Shown: in pieces, positions 55,290-64,000 of the stretch
Numbering within the stretch: the stretch's first letter is position 1
Layout: every line of letters starts with the position of its first letter
Assembly (NCBI GenBank): GCA_001556995.1
Contig: LSKF01000120.1
Coordinates: 53,536 to 117,535 of the forward strand
Source of the DNA: Erythrobacteraceae bacterium CCH12-C2
GTDB lineage: Bacteria; Pseudomonadota; Alphaproteobacteria; Sphingomonadales; Sphingomonadaceae
DNA: 64,000 nucleotides
Reading direction: 5' to 3'
Made by a program: the position numbers and the translations under genes
The notes under the pieces: generated by a model
Database searches by the model: none
What the model was told of the DNA's origin: nothing
The model's input: the letters and a program-made list of their open reading frames with translations, nothing else

Positions 55290-56654
55290 ATGGCATCACG
55301 CGCCGATAATATCGCGAGCAACCTGAACCTCGGCAATTTCGCCAAGGCGACAGAACTGCGCCAGCGCATCTGGTTCACCATCGGGGCGCTCATTGTTTTC
55401 CGCTTCCTGAGCTTCGTGCCGCTGCCCGGCGTCAATCCGTTGATCCTCGGCGAGCTTTACGATCAGGCCCGCGGCGGGATCCTCGATCTGTTCAATGCAT
55501 TTTCGGGCGGCAGCCTCGAGCGCATGAGCCTCATCGCGCTCGGCGTTATGCCTTACATCACCGCCTCGATTGTGGTGCAGATGGCCTCGGCGCTGCATCC
55601 GACCCTCTCCGCGCTCAAGAAAGAGGGCGCGACCGGGCGGCAGAAGCTGAACCAGTACACTCGCTATGGCGCGGTGTTCCTGTGCGCGATCCAGGGTTAC
55701 TTCCTTGCAGTTGGCCTTGAGAGCTTTGCCGCGCAGAGCGGCCTCCAAGCCGTGGTCAACCCCGGCTACATGTTCCGCATCGGCGCTGTGGTCAGCCTTG
55801 TTGGCGGCACGATGTTCCTGTTGTGGCTGGGTGAGCAGATCACCAGCCGCGGGATCGGCAATGGCATCTCGCTGATCATCATGGCGGGGATCGTTGCGCA
55901 GTTCCCGAGCTTTGGCACCAACCTGTTCGAAGGCGGCCGCACCGGGGCGATTTCGCCGGTGATCATCATCGGCTTCATCGCCATGGTGGTGGTGCTGATC
56001 CTGCTGATTTCGTTCATGGAGCGCGCCCAGCGCCGCCTGCTGATCCAGTATCCCAAGCGCGCAACCCAGCGGGGGATGATGCAGGCCGAGCGCTCGCACC
56101 TCCCGCTCAAGATCAATACCGCAGGCGTGATCCCGCCGATCTTTGCCAGCTCGCTCCTGCTGCTCCCGTTGACGATTTCGCAGTTTGCGGGGAGTTCGGT
56201 GGATACTGCCAGCACGTTCGGCAATGTGATCGTGACACTCAACCAGTACCTCGCCCATGGGCAGCCGCTCTACATGCTGCTCTACGGCATCGGGATCGTC
56301 TTCTTCTGCTTCTTCTACACCGCGGTGGTGTTCAACCCCGAGGAGACGGCGGACAACCTGAAGAAGAACGGCGGCTTCATTCCGGGCATCCGTCCCGGCA
56401 AGCGCACGGCCGATTATCTCGAATATGTGCTGACCCGGATCACGGTGGTCGGGGCGGCCTATTTGACGGTGGTCTGCGTGGTGCCGGAATACATGATCGC
56501 GCAGACGGGGATTCCGCTGTTCCTCGGCGGCACCTCGTTGTTGATCGTGGTCAACGTGACGGTTGACACCATCAGCCAGGTGCAGTCGCATCTTCTCGCC
56601 CACCAATATGGCGATCTCATCAAGAAGGCGAAGCTCAAGGGCCGGATGCGCTGA
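55290..56654 (+). CDS. secY: Preprotein translocase subunit SecY
   Basis: A 454-residue, ten-helix channel of the Sec translocon. The plug and lateral-gate segments FLSFVPLPGVN, GVMPYITASIVVQMAS, and the cytoplasmic RRLLIQYPKRATQRG and NPEETADNLKKNGGFIPGIRPG loops are complete. No rpmJ (L36) gene follows, unlike in E. coli; adk comes next after 104 bases. Confidence 0.98.
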   Translation: MASRADNIASNLNLGNFAKATELRQRIWFTIGALIVFRFLSFVPLPGVNPLILGELYDQARGGILDLFNAFSGGSLERMSLIALGVMPYITASIVVQMASALHPTLSALKKEGATGRQKLNQYTRYGAVFLCAIQGYFLAVGLESFAAQSGLQAVVNPGYMFRIGAVVSLVGGTMFLLWLGEQITSRGIGNGISLIIMAGIVAQFPSFGTNLFEGGRTGAISPVIIIGFIAMVVVLILLISFMERAQRRLLIQYPKRATQRGMMQAERSHLPLKINTAGVIPPIFASSLLLLPLTISQFAGSSVDTASTFGNVIVTLNQYLAHGQPLYMLLYGIGIVFFCFFYTAVVFNPEETADNLKKNGGFIPGIRPGKRTADYLEYVLTRITVVGAAYLTVVCVVPEYMIAQTGIPLFLGGTSLLIVVNVTVDTISQVQSHLLAHQYGDLIKKAKLKGRMR

Positions 56655-56758
56655 TATCCGACCAAAGGCTGGTTGACGCGCGCCTGCGCATAGTTGAACC
56701 CACAAGACTGCTAAACGCCCCGGGCATTGCACCTGCGGCTATCAATGGGGGACGGTTC

Positions 56759-57406
56759 GTGAATATCATTCTTCTAGGCCCTCCCGGAGCAGGCAAGGGC
56801 ACGCAAAGTGCTGGACTGGTCGAGCGCCACGGCATGCGGCAGCTTTCAACCGGCGACATGCTGCGCGCTGCCGTCAAGGCGGGAACGCCGGTGGGCCTCA
56901 AGGCCAAGGCGGTGATGGAGCGCGGCGAGTTGGTCTCGGACGAGATCGTCTCTGATCTGATCGATGCCGAACTGGCGGCGATGGGTCCTGAAATGGGCGC
57001 GATCTTCGACGGCTATCCCCGCACCGCCGCGCAGGCGGACGCGCTCGATGCGATCCTCGCGCGCAACGGCCGCACGCTCGATCACGTGATCGAGCTTGAG
57101 GTGAACGAGGACGCGCTGGTCGAGCGCATCACCGGGCGCTTTTCCTGCGGCAATTGCGGCACGCTCTATCACGATACCGCCAACCCGCCTTTGACCCCTG
57201 GGGTGTGCGACACCTGCGGGAGCACCGAATTCAAGCGCCGCCCGGACGATAACGAAGAGACCGTGCGGATGCGGATGCAGGAATATCGCGCCAAGACCGC
57301 ACCGATCCTGCCCGGCTATGAAGCGCGCGGGATCGTCACAAGGGTTGATGGCATGGCCGCAATCGATACGGTTGCGGACCAGATCGATGCGATTTTGCGC
57401 GGTTGA
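56759..57406 (+). CDS. adk: Adenylate kinase with zinc-type LID
   Basis: A 215-residue long-form adenylate kinase (ATP + AMP = 2 ADP). The P-loop GPPGAGKGT is at 7-15, AMP-site FDGYPRT at 83-89, and the LID carries four cysteines, Cys130, Cys133, Cys150 and Cys153, a structural zinc site. GTG start, fixed by homology. Position after secY is standard. Confidence 0.97.
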   Translation: MNIILLGPPGAGKGTQSAGLVERHGMRQLSTGDMLRAAVKAGTPVGLKAKAVMERGELVSDEIVSDLIDAELAAMGPEMGAIFDGYPRTAAQADALDAILARNGRTLDHVIELEVNEDALVERITGRFSCGNCGTLYHDTANPPLTPGVCDTCGSTEFKRRPDDNEETVRMRMQEYRAKTAPILPGYEARGIVTRVDGMAAIDTVADQIDAILRG

Positions 57407-57458
57407 GGTGCCTGTGGCAGGGTAGGCGGCGCACTCTGGTTATTGCTGGGAGGCTCTT

Positions 57459-58259
57459 ATGACCCGTCTGCTTGGTTATCTTGCTACCGCCGCCGTGATG
57501 CTTGGGGCATCGCCGCTCGCTGCCGAAGTGATTTCCGAGAAGCCTGAGGGCTTCGTGTCCCGCCAAGAAGTGATCGTGAGCGCCAGCCCCAAGGACGTGT
57601 GGCTGGCGCTGATCTCCCCGGCCGGCTGGTGGCGTTCGGACCATACCTGGTCGGGGGAGGCCAAGAACCTGACGCTGACCCCGCAAGCGGGGGGCTGTTT
57701 CTGCGAGACTATTCCCGAAGTCGATACGCCCGGAAAGTTTACGCTCGAGGGCAGTGTTGAGCACATGCGGGTAATCCAAGCCTATCCCGAGAAGGCGCTG
57801 CGGATGCAGGGTGCCTTGGGACCGCTGCAGAGCGAGCCGGTGAACGGCATTCTCACCATCGCGATCAGCGAAGTGAAGGAAGGCACGCGCATCGTGTGGG
57901 AGTATAACGTCGGCGGGTCGATGCGTTACGAGGTGCCGGTGATCGCTAAGGCGGTCGATGGTGTGATGGGCGCGCAAATCGCCGCTTTGGCAAAGCTGCT
58001 CGGCCCAGTGAAAGTGGCTCCGGCTGCGCCGGCGCCGGAGTCCAAGGGAGGTGCACCGAGCGGACCGGCTACAGTGGGGCCGGATCAAGCTGTGTCACCG
58101 AATTCTGCCAAGTCGCCGGTGCCTGCGCCGACACCTGCAACGGCACCATCGGCGAAACCGGCTACGCAAGCGGCTCCGAAACCTGCTACCAAGCCAGCGC
58201 CAAAGCCGTCGACGGTCGAGGATGCTTTCGCTGATCTGGACGACAAGCCCAAGCGTTAA
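57459..58259 (+). CDS. Secreted SRPBCC (AHSA1-like) domain protein
   Basis: A 266-residue protein with a Sec signal peptide (about 1-23, ending PLAAE). An SRPBCC/START-like domain (about 28-185) shows KDVWLALISPAGWWRSDHTWSG, GGCFCETIP and EGTRIVWEYNVGGSMR, as in AHSA1-type polyketide cyclase/ATPase-activator folds. The final 75 residues are Ala/Pro/Lys-rich and probably disordered. GGGAGG lies before the ATG. It sits between adk and rpsM, a place not typical for such a gene; its ligand and role are unknown. Confidence 0.83.
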   Translation: MTRLLGYLATAAVMLGASPLAAEVISEKPEGFVSRQEVIVSASPKDVWLALISPAGWWRSDHTWSGEAKNLTLTPQAGGCFCETIPEVDTPGKFTLEGSVEHMRVIQAYPEKALRMQGALGPLQSEPVNGILTIAISEVKEGTRIVWEYNVGGSMRYEVPVIAKAVDGVMGAQIAALAKLLGPVKVAPAAPAPESKGGAPSGPATVGPDQAVSPNSAKSPVPAPTPATAPSAKPATQAAPKPATKPAPKPSTVEDAFADLDDKPKR

Positions 58260-58531
58260 GCGGCCTGTTTGCTAGTAGCTTTTGAGAGGTCACTTTGCGC
58301 TCGACGAGGGCAGTTGACCTCGCGGGCGAATCAGCCTAAGCGCGCCACTCATTCGACATGTTCGAAGCAAGTTCGGCAGGCATCGCCTATGCGCGTGTCG
58401 ACCGGACTTTTTGTTGTTTGCGCCTCTGGCTGATGTCAGGCGCGCGGGGGCAAGCGGGCATATCGGTGAATGAGCGTTGAGATAGGGGGCGGCCCTGATG
58501 TCGCAAACCCCTGTGGAGCATGGAGAAATAA
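58260..58531. other. Gap before rpsM, no gene seen
   Basis: This 272-base stretch follows the SRPBCC gene and probably carries the promoter of the alpha operon. I see no clear promoter consensus or strong hairpin, and no supported frame. Confidence 0.5.
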
Positions 58532-58900
58532 GTGGCTCGTATTGCCGGGGTCAATATCCCCACCAACAAGCGCGTGATCATTGCGCTGACCTATATTCAC
58601 GGGATTGGTCGCACGACGGCTGTCCAGATCGCTGACAAGCTTGGCATCGCCCACAGCGCACGTGTGCAGGACCTCTCGGATGAGGAAGTGCTGCGTCTGC
58701 GTGAGGCGATCGACGCGGAATACACCGTGGAAGGTGACCTGCGTCGCCAGACCGCGATGAACATCAAGCGTCTGATGGACCTGCGTGCCTATCGCGGTCT
58801 GCGCCATCGCAGTGGTCTGCCCGTTCGCGGTCAGCGCACGCACACCAACGCCCGCACCCGCAAGGGTAAGGCCAAGCCCATCGCGGGCAAGAAGAAGTAA
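58532..58900 (+). CDS. rpsM: 30S ribosomal protein S13
   Basis: A 122-residue S13 (GTG start) with [28 protein letters not shown] and [27 protein letters not shown]. First gene of the alpha operon here, preceded by 272 bases. Confidence 0.98.
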   Translation: MARIAGVNIPTNKRVIIALTYIHGIGRTTAVQIADKLGIAHSARVQDLSDEEVLRLREAIDAEYTVEGDLRRQTAMNIKRLMDLRAYRGLRHRSGLPVRGQRTHTNARTRKGKAKPIAGKKK

Positions 58901-58956
58901 GCGGGCGTAAAGCCGCTCACGCTTTTTCCTTCTGACGAGCTAGAGGAATTCAAACA

Positions 58957-59346
58957 ATGGCACGCGAACCAGGCCGTATCCGGCGCCGTGACAAAAAGAA
59001 CATCACCAGCGGCGTTGCGCATATCAACGCCAGCTTCAACAACACCATGATCACCATCACCGATGCGCAGGGCAATGCGATCAGCTGGTCCAGCGCCGGG
59101 ATGATGGGTTTCAAGGGCAGCCGCAAGTCGACGCCCTATGCCGCGCAGGTTGCGGCTGACGATGCGGGCAAGAAGGCTGCCGAACACGGCGTGCGCACGC
59201 TCGAAGTCGAAGTGAAGGGCCCGGGTTCGGGCCGTGAGAGCGCATTGCGCGGCCTCGCCGCTGTGGGCTTTAACATCACCTCGATCCGCGACGTGACCCC
59301 GATCCCGCACAACGGGGTCCGCCCGTCCAAGCGTCGCCGCGTCTGA
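58957..59346 (+). CDS. rpsK: 30S ribosomal protein S11
   Basis: A 129-residue S11 with [40 protein letters not shown] and [17 protein letters not shown]. Lines the mRNA exit. The rpsD (S4) gene that sits next to it in E. coli is absent, as usual in alphaproteobacteria. Confidence 0.98.
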   Translation: MAREPGRIRRRDKKNITSGVAHINASFNNTMITITDAQGNAISWSSAGMMGFKGSRKSTPYAAQVAADDAGKKAAEHGVRTLEVEVKGPGSGRESALRGLAAVGFNITSIRDVTPIPHNGVRPSKRRRV

Positions 59347-59473
59347 TCCGCCGGGATGGCGATGGTGCCGAGCGCCGTCGCCGCCCGAACGGGTCTGATG
59401 CCGCGCTTCTCACAAGCGCCTCCGGCCCGCCCAGAATGTGAACCGCCTTCCACAGGCGAATTAGGGGAAATCC

Positions 59474-60529
59474 ATGTCCGTCAACACGAAGAACTGGCAG
59501 GAACTCAAGAAACCCAACACCCTCGAAATCAAGGATGGCGGCGATCGGTTGCGCAAGGTGACCTTCGTTGCCGAGCCGCTTGAGCGCGGCTTTGGCTTGA
59601 CGCTGGGCAACGCGCTGCGCCGTGTGCTGCTGTCGAGCCTTCAGGGCGCGGCGATCACCTCGATCAAGATCGAGAACGTGCTGCACGAATTCTCCTCGCT
59701 CGCCGGCGTGCGCGAAGATGTGACCGACATCGTCCTCAACGTGAAGCAGATCGCGCTGAAGATGGAAGGCGAAGGCCCCAAGCGGCTCCAGCTTTCGGCC
59801 ACTGGCCCGGGCGCGGTCAAGGCGGGGGATATCGCTGTCACCGGCGATATCGAGATCATGAACAAGGATCTGGTGATCTGCCAGCTCGATGAAGGCGCGA
59901 CGCTCAACATGGAGCTGACCGCGGACACGGGCAAGGGCTACAGCCCGGCGGTGCAGAACCGTCCGGCTGACGCGCCGATCGGGCTGATCCCGGTCGACTC
60001 GCTCTACTCGCCGGTTCGCCAGGTGAGCTACAAGGTCGAGAACGCCCGCGTCGGTCAGGAGCTTGACTATGACAAGCTCTCGCTGACCGTCGAAACCGAT
60101 GGCACCGTTACCCCGGAAGACGCCGTGGCCTATGCCGCGCGCATTCTGCAGGATCAGCTGACGCTGTTCGTCCACTTCGAAGACGGCATCCCGCAGCCGG
60201 TCGGCACGATGATCGGCCACGCGGTGCAGCCCGAAGAGAGCGACGCCAACCAGCTCAACCGTTACCTCCTCAAGAAGGTGGACGAGCTGGAACTCTCGGT
60301 CCGCAGCGCCAACTGCCTCAAGAACGACAACATCATCTACATCGGCGATCTGGTCCAGAAGACCGAAGCCGAGATGCTGCGCACGCCGAACTTCGGCCGC
60401 AAGTCTTTGAACGAGATCAAGGAAGTGCTCTCCAGCATGGGCCTGCGTCTCGGCATGGACATCCCCGGCTGGCCGCCGGAGAACATCGAAGAGATGGCCA
60501 AGAAGCTCGAACAAGAGCTGCTGGGTTAA
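59474..60529 (+). CDS. rpoA: RNA polymerase alpha subunit
   Basis: A 351-residue alpha subunit. The N-terminal dimerisation domain (about 15-235) has [30 protein letters not shown], and the C-terminal domain (about 260-335) has [46 protein letters not shown], which contacts UP elements and activators. AGGGGAAA precedes the ATG. Slightly longer than the E. coli protein. Confidence 0.98.
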   Translation: MSVNTKNWQELKKPNTLEIKDGGDRLRKVTFVAEPLERGFGLTLGNALRRVLLSSLQGAAITSIKIENVLHEFSSLAGVREDVTDIVLNVKQIALKMEGEGPKRLQLSATGPGAVKAGDIAVTGDIEIMNKDLVICQLDEGATLNMELTADTGKGYSPAVQNRPADAPIGLIPVDSLYSPVRQVSYKVENARVGQELDYDKLSLTVETDGTVTPEDAVAYAARILQDQLTLFVHFEDGIPQPVGTMIGHAVQPEESDANQLNRYLLKKVDELELSVRSANCLKNDNIIYIGDLVQKTEAEMLRTPNFGRKSLNEIKEVLSSMGLRLGMDIPGWPPENIEEMAKKLEQELLG

Positions 60530-60540
60530 GCTATTGGTGG

Positions 60541-60560
60541 GCCCCTGCTTTGGCAGGGGC
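60541..60560 (+). promoter_or_regulatory. Hairpin between rpoA and rplQ
   Basis: GCCCCTG and CAGGGGC form a perfect 7-bp stem with a six-base loop and no T-run. It may stabilise or separate the two messages. Confidence 0.45.
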
Positions 60561-60647
60561 TCGCATCAAGGGTGAAGGTGGCGGCCCTGATGGTCACCAG
60601 CACTGGGCTACCTGACACGGGCCCTTTACGAACGAAGGAAGAATACA

Positions 60648-61064
60648 ATGCGTCATGGTATTTCCGGCCGCAAGCTCGGCCGCCGCACGGGTCACCGCAA
60701 CGCCCTGTTCCGCAACATGGCCGCCGCGCTGATCAAGCACGAGCAGATCACCACTACGCTGCCCAAGGCCAAGGAACTGCGCCCCTACATCGAAAAGCTG
60801 ATCACGCTGGCGAAGCGTGGCGGCCTGTCGAACCGTCGTCTGGCCATGAGCCGCTTGGGTGACGAAGCGCAGCTCAAGAAGCTCTTCGACATCCTCGCCG
60901 AGCGTTATTCGGACCGCGAAGGCGGCTACACCCGCGTGCTGCGCGCTGGCGTGCGCGCTGGTGACGCGGTGCAGATGGCGATCATCGAGTTGGTCGACCG
61001 CGACGAAGCCGCCAAGGGTCAGGATTCTGGTCCGGTGCAGGCGGACGAATACGAAGACGCGTAA
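60648..61064 (+). CDS. rplQ: 50S ribosomal protein L17
   Basis: A 138-residue L17 starting [45 protein letters not shown], with [14 protein letters not shown] near the end. The acidic C-terminal tail is a usual alphaproteobacterial variation. It closes the ribosomal cluster before a terminator. Confidence 0.97.
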   Translation: MRHGISGRKLGRRTGHRNALFRNMAAALIKHEQITTTLPKAKELRPYIEKLITLAKRGGLSNRRLAMSRLGDEAQLKKLFDILAERYSDREGGYTRVLRAGVRAGDAVQMAIIELVDRDEAAKGQDSGPVQADEYEDA

Positions 61065-61090
61065 GTTCGCGCTTCACAGGAATAGAGGCA

Positions 61091-61130
61091 AGGGCCGGGG
61101 CGGGGACGCTTTCCGGCCCTTTCCTTTTGC
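61091..61130 (+). terminator. Terminator of the alpha operon
   Basis: AGGGCCGG (61091-61098) and CCGGCCCT (61113-61120) form a stem of eight pairs with a 14-base loop, followed by TTCCTTTTGC. It lies 26 bases after the rplQ stop. Confidence 0.8.
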
Positions 61131-61154
61131 ACGGGCAGGGCTAGTGTCGCGGGC

Positions 61155-62516
61155 ATGATCCGCAACGCCCTCGCAGCCGCAACGCTGCTCCTCGCCGCCG
61201 TTCCCGCCGCCGCGCAATCCCAGCAGGAAGTCTTGGACGCGCGCTACGACCGCGCGCTCGCGGGAGGATACAAGGCGCTGATGCTGTGCGGCGCAATTTC
61301 CAGCGCTGAACGCAATCGCAACGAACGGACGGCGGAGAGTGTTCATCAGTGGGAGCTGACGGGTATTGACCCGGCGCTCGATCCGATCGTTCGTGACCTG
61401 CCGTTTCAAGTGGTCAGGGCCCCCGATGGGAGAGTCAGCCACGTAGCGGTCGATTGGGCCGAAGGTTCGGTGCCACGCATAGCCCGCCATGACCCTGACG
61501 AAGGATGTAACGCGCTGCCGATCGGCATGGACGCGCCTGACGAGAAGCGCTTTGCGCCGGATAAAGATGGGTTTGTCATCAGGTCCGATCATCCGATGGT
61601 CGAGGGCAAGCTGGTCGATGCCGCAAAGGCGGCTTTCGGTGGAGGCTATGGGAAAGGCACGCGGACAACGGCGGTCGTGGTCAGCATCGATAATCGCGTG
61701 GCAGTGGCCGAGTATGCTGAGGGAATCGGCAACACCCCCCAGCGCACCTGGTCGGTTGCCAAGAGCATCGCAGCCACGCTGGTGGGCGCGGCGGTCTATC
61801 GGGGTGAGGCAGATGTGACCGCTTCGGCGGGGCTGGGCGAAAGCGCCGCCGATCCGCGCCGGGCGATTACCATCGATCACCTCTTACGCATGGCCTCGGG
61901 CCGCTATTCCGATTCGCCCGGCAACCGCACCGATCCGCTCTATTGGGGAGGGGCGACGGTGGATGAGGTGGCGCTCGATTGGCCGCTCATCGCCAAGCCG
62001 GGCAGCACCTATCGCTACGCCAATAACGACACGCTGGCCGCTGTCGCTGCGATCAAGCCGACCTTTGCGGCGCACCCCCCGGCTGCGTTCTTTGCCAAGC
62101 TGGGGATGATCGACACGGTTGCTGAAACCGACTGGCAGGGCGATTATATCCTCTCCTCACAGGTCTGGACGACGGCGAGTGACCTTGCGGCATTCGGTCA
62201 GCTCTATCTCAATGACGGCAAGCTGCCCGATGGCACCCGCGTTCTGCCCGAAGGCTGGGTGAGGAATGTCACCACCCCCTCCGGCCCGCAGCCTCCGACG
62301 GGCACCTTTGGCTATGGGGCGGGGTTCTGGCTGCTCAACAAGGAGCAGGGTGTACCTCCCGATACCTTCGCAGCGATCGGCAACCGCGGGCAATATGTGG
62401 TGATCGTCCCTTCGCGGCAGGTGGTGATCGTGCGCCGGGGCGAAGATCCGCCAGGCTCCGGGTTCGACATCGCCGCGTTCACGCGCGATGTGCTGGCGGC
62501 GCTTCCGGCGGAGTAA
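61155..62516 (+). CDS. Exported serine hydrolase, beta-lactamase/class C esterase fold
   Basis: A 453-residue protein with a signal peptide (about 1-20, ending AAAQ). The nucleophile motif is Ser200-Val-Ala-Lys203 (SxxK) in TWSVAKSIAATL, and Tyr287-Ala-Asn289 is the YxN motif. The third class C motif (KTG/HTG) is not obvious; the C-terminal GYGAGFWLL and NRGQYVVIV region may substitute. It is likely an esterase or peptidase-like enzyme rather than a resistance lactamase. About 130 residues lie before the catalytic domain and are unassigned. Confidence 0.85.
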   Translation: MIRNALAAATLLLAAVPAAAQSQQEVLDARYDRALAGGYKALMLCGAISSAERNRNERTAESVHQWELTGIDPALDPIVRDLPFQVVRAPDGRVSHVAVDWAEGSVPRIARHDPDEGCNALPIGMDAPDEKRFAPDKDGFVIRSDHPMVEGKLVDAAKAAFGGGYGKGTRTTAVVVSIDNRVAVAEYAEGIGNTPQRTWSVAKSIAATLVGAAVYRGEADVTASAGLGESAADPRRAITIDHLLRMASGRYSDSPGNRTDPLYWGGATVDEVALDWPLIAKPGSTYRYANNDTLAAVAAIKPTFAAHPPAAFFAKLGMIDTVAETDWQGDYILSSQVWTTASDLAAFGQLYLNDGKLPDGTRVLPEGWVRNVTTPSGPQPPTGTFGYGAGFWLLNKEQGVPPDTFAAIGNRGQYVVIVPSRQVVIVRRGEDPPGSGFDIAAFTRDVLAALPAE

Positions 62517-62689
62517 GGTGATGAAACACTGCCGAAGGGGTGGTTTTCGGCATCAATTTGTTCATCCAAAGTGCCATAAAAATTAACAGCACCTGTCAGC
62601 CCAATTCAGCCAAGCCTCAGCGCGAATCGCGCACAACGTCCTCGACACCCCGGCAATCCCGCCAGCGGTGCCAGACGAGGACACATCTG

Positions 62690-63232
62690 ATGACCACCAA
62701 GACCAACCGGCTGGCCTCCGGCACATGGGCCCGGCTTTCGCTCGGCGCGGTCGCTGCTACGGCGCTGACTGCGGCTTCCATCACCCCTGCCGCGGCGCAG
62801 GACCGCCGCGACCGCGACGGGATCAGCGCGGGCGAGGTTATCGCCGGAGCCGTGGTGATCGGCGGGATCGCGGCGCTCGCGGGCGCCTTTGATGGCGACC
62901 GTAATGATCGCCGCTATGCCTACAACGACCGCAATTATCGCGGCGGCTATGACCGGGGCAGCTTCGGCTATGCCGGCAACCCGCGCGGCGCAGTCGATCG
63001 CTGCGTGCGTGCTGCCGAGAACCAGGCGCGCCGCTTCGGCGGCTACCGCTATGCCGATGTGATCGATGTGCGCGACATTGACCGCACCCGCGACGGCTTC
63101 CGGGTCCGTGGCCGGATCGATGTCGGTGGCGGGTATGACCGGCGCGGCAGCGATCGTGGCAATTTCACGTGCCACATCGATGGTCGCGGAGCGCCCTTGA
63201 TTGATTTCAACGGCATCCGCCGCTTGCGCTAA
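62690..63232 (+). CDS. Exported Arg/Asp/Tyr-rich protein with a glycine-zipper-like helix
   Basis: A 180-residue protein with a signal peptide (about 1-36, ending PAAAQ). A hydrophobic Gly-rich segment SAGEVIAGAVVIGGIAALAGAF (about 44-65) is followed by a DRNDRR-rich linker and a C-terminal domain with two Cys (AVDRCVRAAENQARR and NFTCHIDGRG). GAGGA precedes the ATG at 62690. The next gene has the same plan and is a paralogue. I do not recognise a named function. Confidence 0.8.
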   Translation: MTTKTNRLASGTWARLSLGAVAATALTAASITPAAAQDRRDRDGISAGEVIAGAVVIGGIAALAGAFDGDRNDRRYAYNDRNYRGGYDRGSFGYAGNPRGAVDRCVRAAENQARRFGGYRYADVIDVRDIDRTRDGFRVRGRIDVGGGYDRRGSDRGNFTCHIDGRGAPLIDFNGIRRLR

Positions 63233-63247
63233 GACTGATACTATACG

Positions 63248-63281
63248 GCGCCCCGCCTCTCGGTTTCGAGCGGCGGGGCGC
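63248..63281 (+). terminator. Hairpin after the first paralogue
   Basis: GCGCCCCGCC and GGCGGGGCGC pair perfectly over 10 bp around a 14-base loop and are followed by TTCTC. A likely terminator with a weak T-run. Confidence 0.7.
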
Positions 63282-63384
63282 TTCTCGGTGTGACCGGTTC
63301 ATCGCTGCGCAAGGCAGTCCTGTCTACTTATCGGGCTATCAGGGCGATTGGTGGGCGCTCGTCGCAGAACAGGAGGGAGCAATC

Positions 63385-64000
63385 ATGGCTCTGACTTTCC
63401 GCGCGCCCCTTGTTGCCGGCGCGCTCGCTTTTACAACGCTTCTCATCTCGCCCGCCGCGGCCGCCGGCCTGCCACAAGCGAGGTCTGCGACGTACGCCCC
63501 CGCTTTCGATCAGAGCCGCTTTGATCCGGCCTCCGCCACCGCCGATTGGCGCTGCCGGGGGTGGGGCTGCGGCTGGGGGCATCGGCGTGGTTGGCGGCGC
63601 AATCGCGTTGATGCGGGCGATGTGCTGATCGGCGCGGCGATCATTGGCGGGATTGCCGCCATCGCCAGCGCCAACAACAACCGTAACCGTCAGCGCGATG
63701 TCGTGGTGGTCGAGCGTGACGTGCGCAATCCCGATTGGGACCAGCGCGACACCCGCCGATACGATGATCGCCGCGCCGCCCCGCGCGGCACCGGGGCCTC
63801 AGGCCTCGATAATGCCGTCACCCTGTGCCTCGACCGGATCGAGCGCGATGTGCGGGTCGACACGGTCGATAATGTCGATCGCACCGCATCGGGCTGGCAG
63901 GTCAGCGGGGTGCTGTTCAACGGCGCGCCGTTCCAGTGCCGGATCGGCAATAGCGGACAGATTGATGGGATTGATTACGGCGGCGGCTTCGCCGTAGCCC
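63385..64000 (+). CDS. Second exported Arg/Asp-rich protein (cut by right edge)
   Basis: The frame opens at ATG 63385 with AGGAGGGA upstream and runs without a stop to the right edge (205 codons). It has a signal peptide (about 1-24), a Trp/Arg/Gly-rich stretch (WRCRGWGCGWGHRRGWRRN), then VLIGAAIIGGIAAIASA, a DRRAAPRG linker and a domain with two Cys (VTLCLDRIE and PFQCRIGNSGQIDGIDY). The order matches the preceding gene, so the two are paralogues. Function unknown. Confidence 0.8.
   Translation, partial: MALTFRAPLVAGALAFTTLLISPAAAAGLPQARSATYAPAFDQSRFDPASATADWRCRGWGCGWGHRRGWRRNRVDAGDVLIGAAIIGGIAAIASANNNRNRQRDVVVVERDVRNPDWDQRDTRRYDDRRAAPRGTGASGLDNAVTLCLDRIERDVRVDTVDNVDRTASGWQVSGVLFNGAPFQCRIGNSGQIDGIDYGGGFAVA

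Noticed and set aside
63168..63176. Second parS-like site (TTTCACGTG)
   Set aside because: Only half of the palindrome is present and it lies within a coding gene; the other CACGTG occurrences also lack the flanking bases.

Overview
The window looks like a chromosomal segment of a high-GC alphaproteobacterium of the order Sphingomonadales, most likely Erythrobacteraceae. This is an inference from several things together: the S10-spc-alpha ribosomal cluster with adk directly after secY, large TonB-dependent receptors, Tat/Sec-exported accessory enzymes, a BLUF plus B12-type photoreceptor, and short dispersed palindromes whose translated form ([12 protein letters not shown]) ends real proteins. 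The rRNA-type anti-Shine-Dalgarno pairing seen at 21181-21195 also fits. I ran no database search; family calls come from recognisable motifs and lengths.

Region 1 (1-16.7 kb) is mostly on the minus strand. It holds a truncated DUF1800 protein, a secreted alkylsulfatase-type metallo-beta-lactamase, phosphatidylserine decarboxylase, an AppA-like BLUF/cobalamin-fold sensor, a Tat-signal HisC-like aminotransferase with a TauE/SafE permease, a TonB receptor, tRNA-Gln, a YghU-type GST, nadE with an EamA permease, and an FMN azoreductase plus pirin. A perfect 16-bp parS (ParB-binding) palindrome lies at 15131-15146, so this segment is probably close to the replication origin.

Region 2 (16.7-37.8 kb) is ordinary metabolism and regulation. 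It has LysR regulators, an ilvE-orf-trhO-gst operon preceded by a hairpin-rich leader with a tiny ORF, tlyA, tspO, ubiK, recO, leuB, a fused GT2-GtrA glycosyltransferase opposite a PMT-type glycosyltransferase, a TetR regulator next to a membrane protein, metZ, an HCCA-isomerase-like protein, a second TonB receptor with a divergent LysR gene, a VanX-type dipeptidase, apaG, and a terminase-like DNA-binding protein.

Region 3 (38.0-39.9 kb) is a visibly AT-richer two-gene type II restriction-modification island (C5-cytosine methyltransferase plus a probable PD-(D/E)XK endonuclease) inserted just before the ribosomal genes.

Region 4 (40.2-61.1 kb) is the str, S10, spc and alpha set: rpsL-rpsG-fusA-tuf, terminator, S10 promoter, rpsJ through rpsQ, rplN through rplO-secY, adk, an unexpected secreted SRPBCC gene, then rpsM-rpsK-rpoA-rplQ and a terminator. 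Notable points are a highly structured 266-nt gap between rpsJ and rplC, palindromic repeats placed inside ribosomal operons, an RG-rich N-terminal extension on S5 and an acidic tail on L3.

Region 5 (61.1-64 kb) holds a serine-hydrolase (beta-lactamase fold) gene and two related small exported Arg/Asp-rich proteins, the second running off the right edge.
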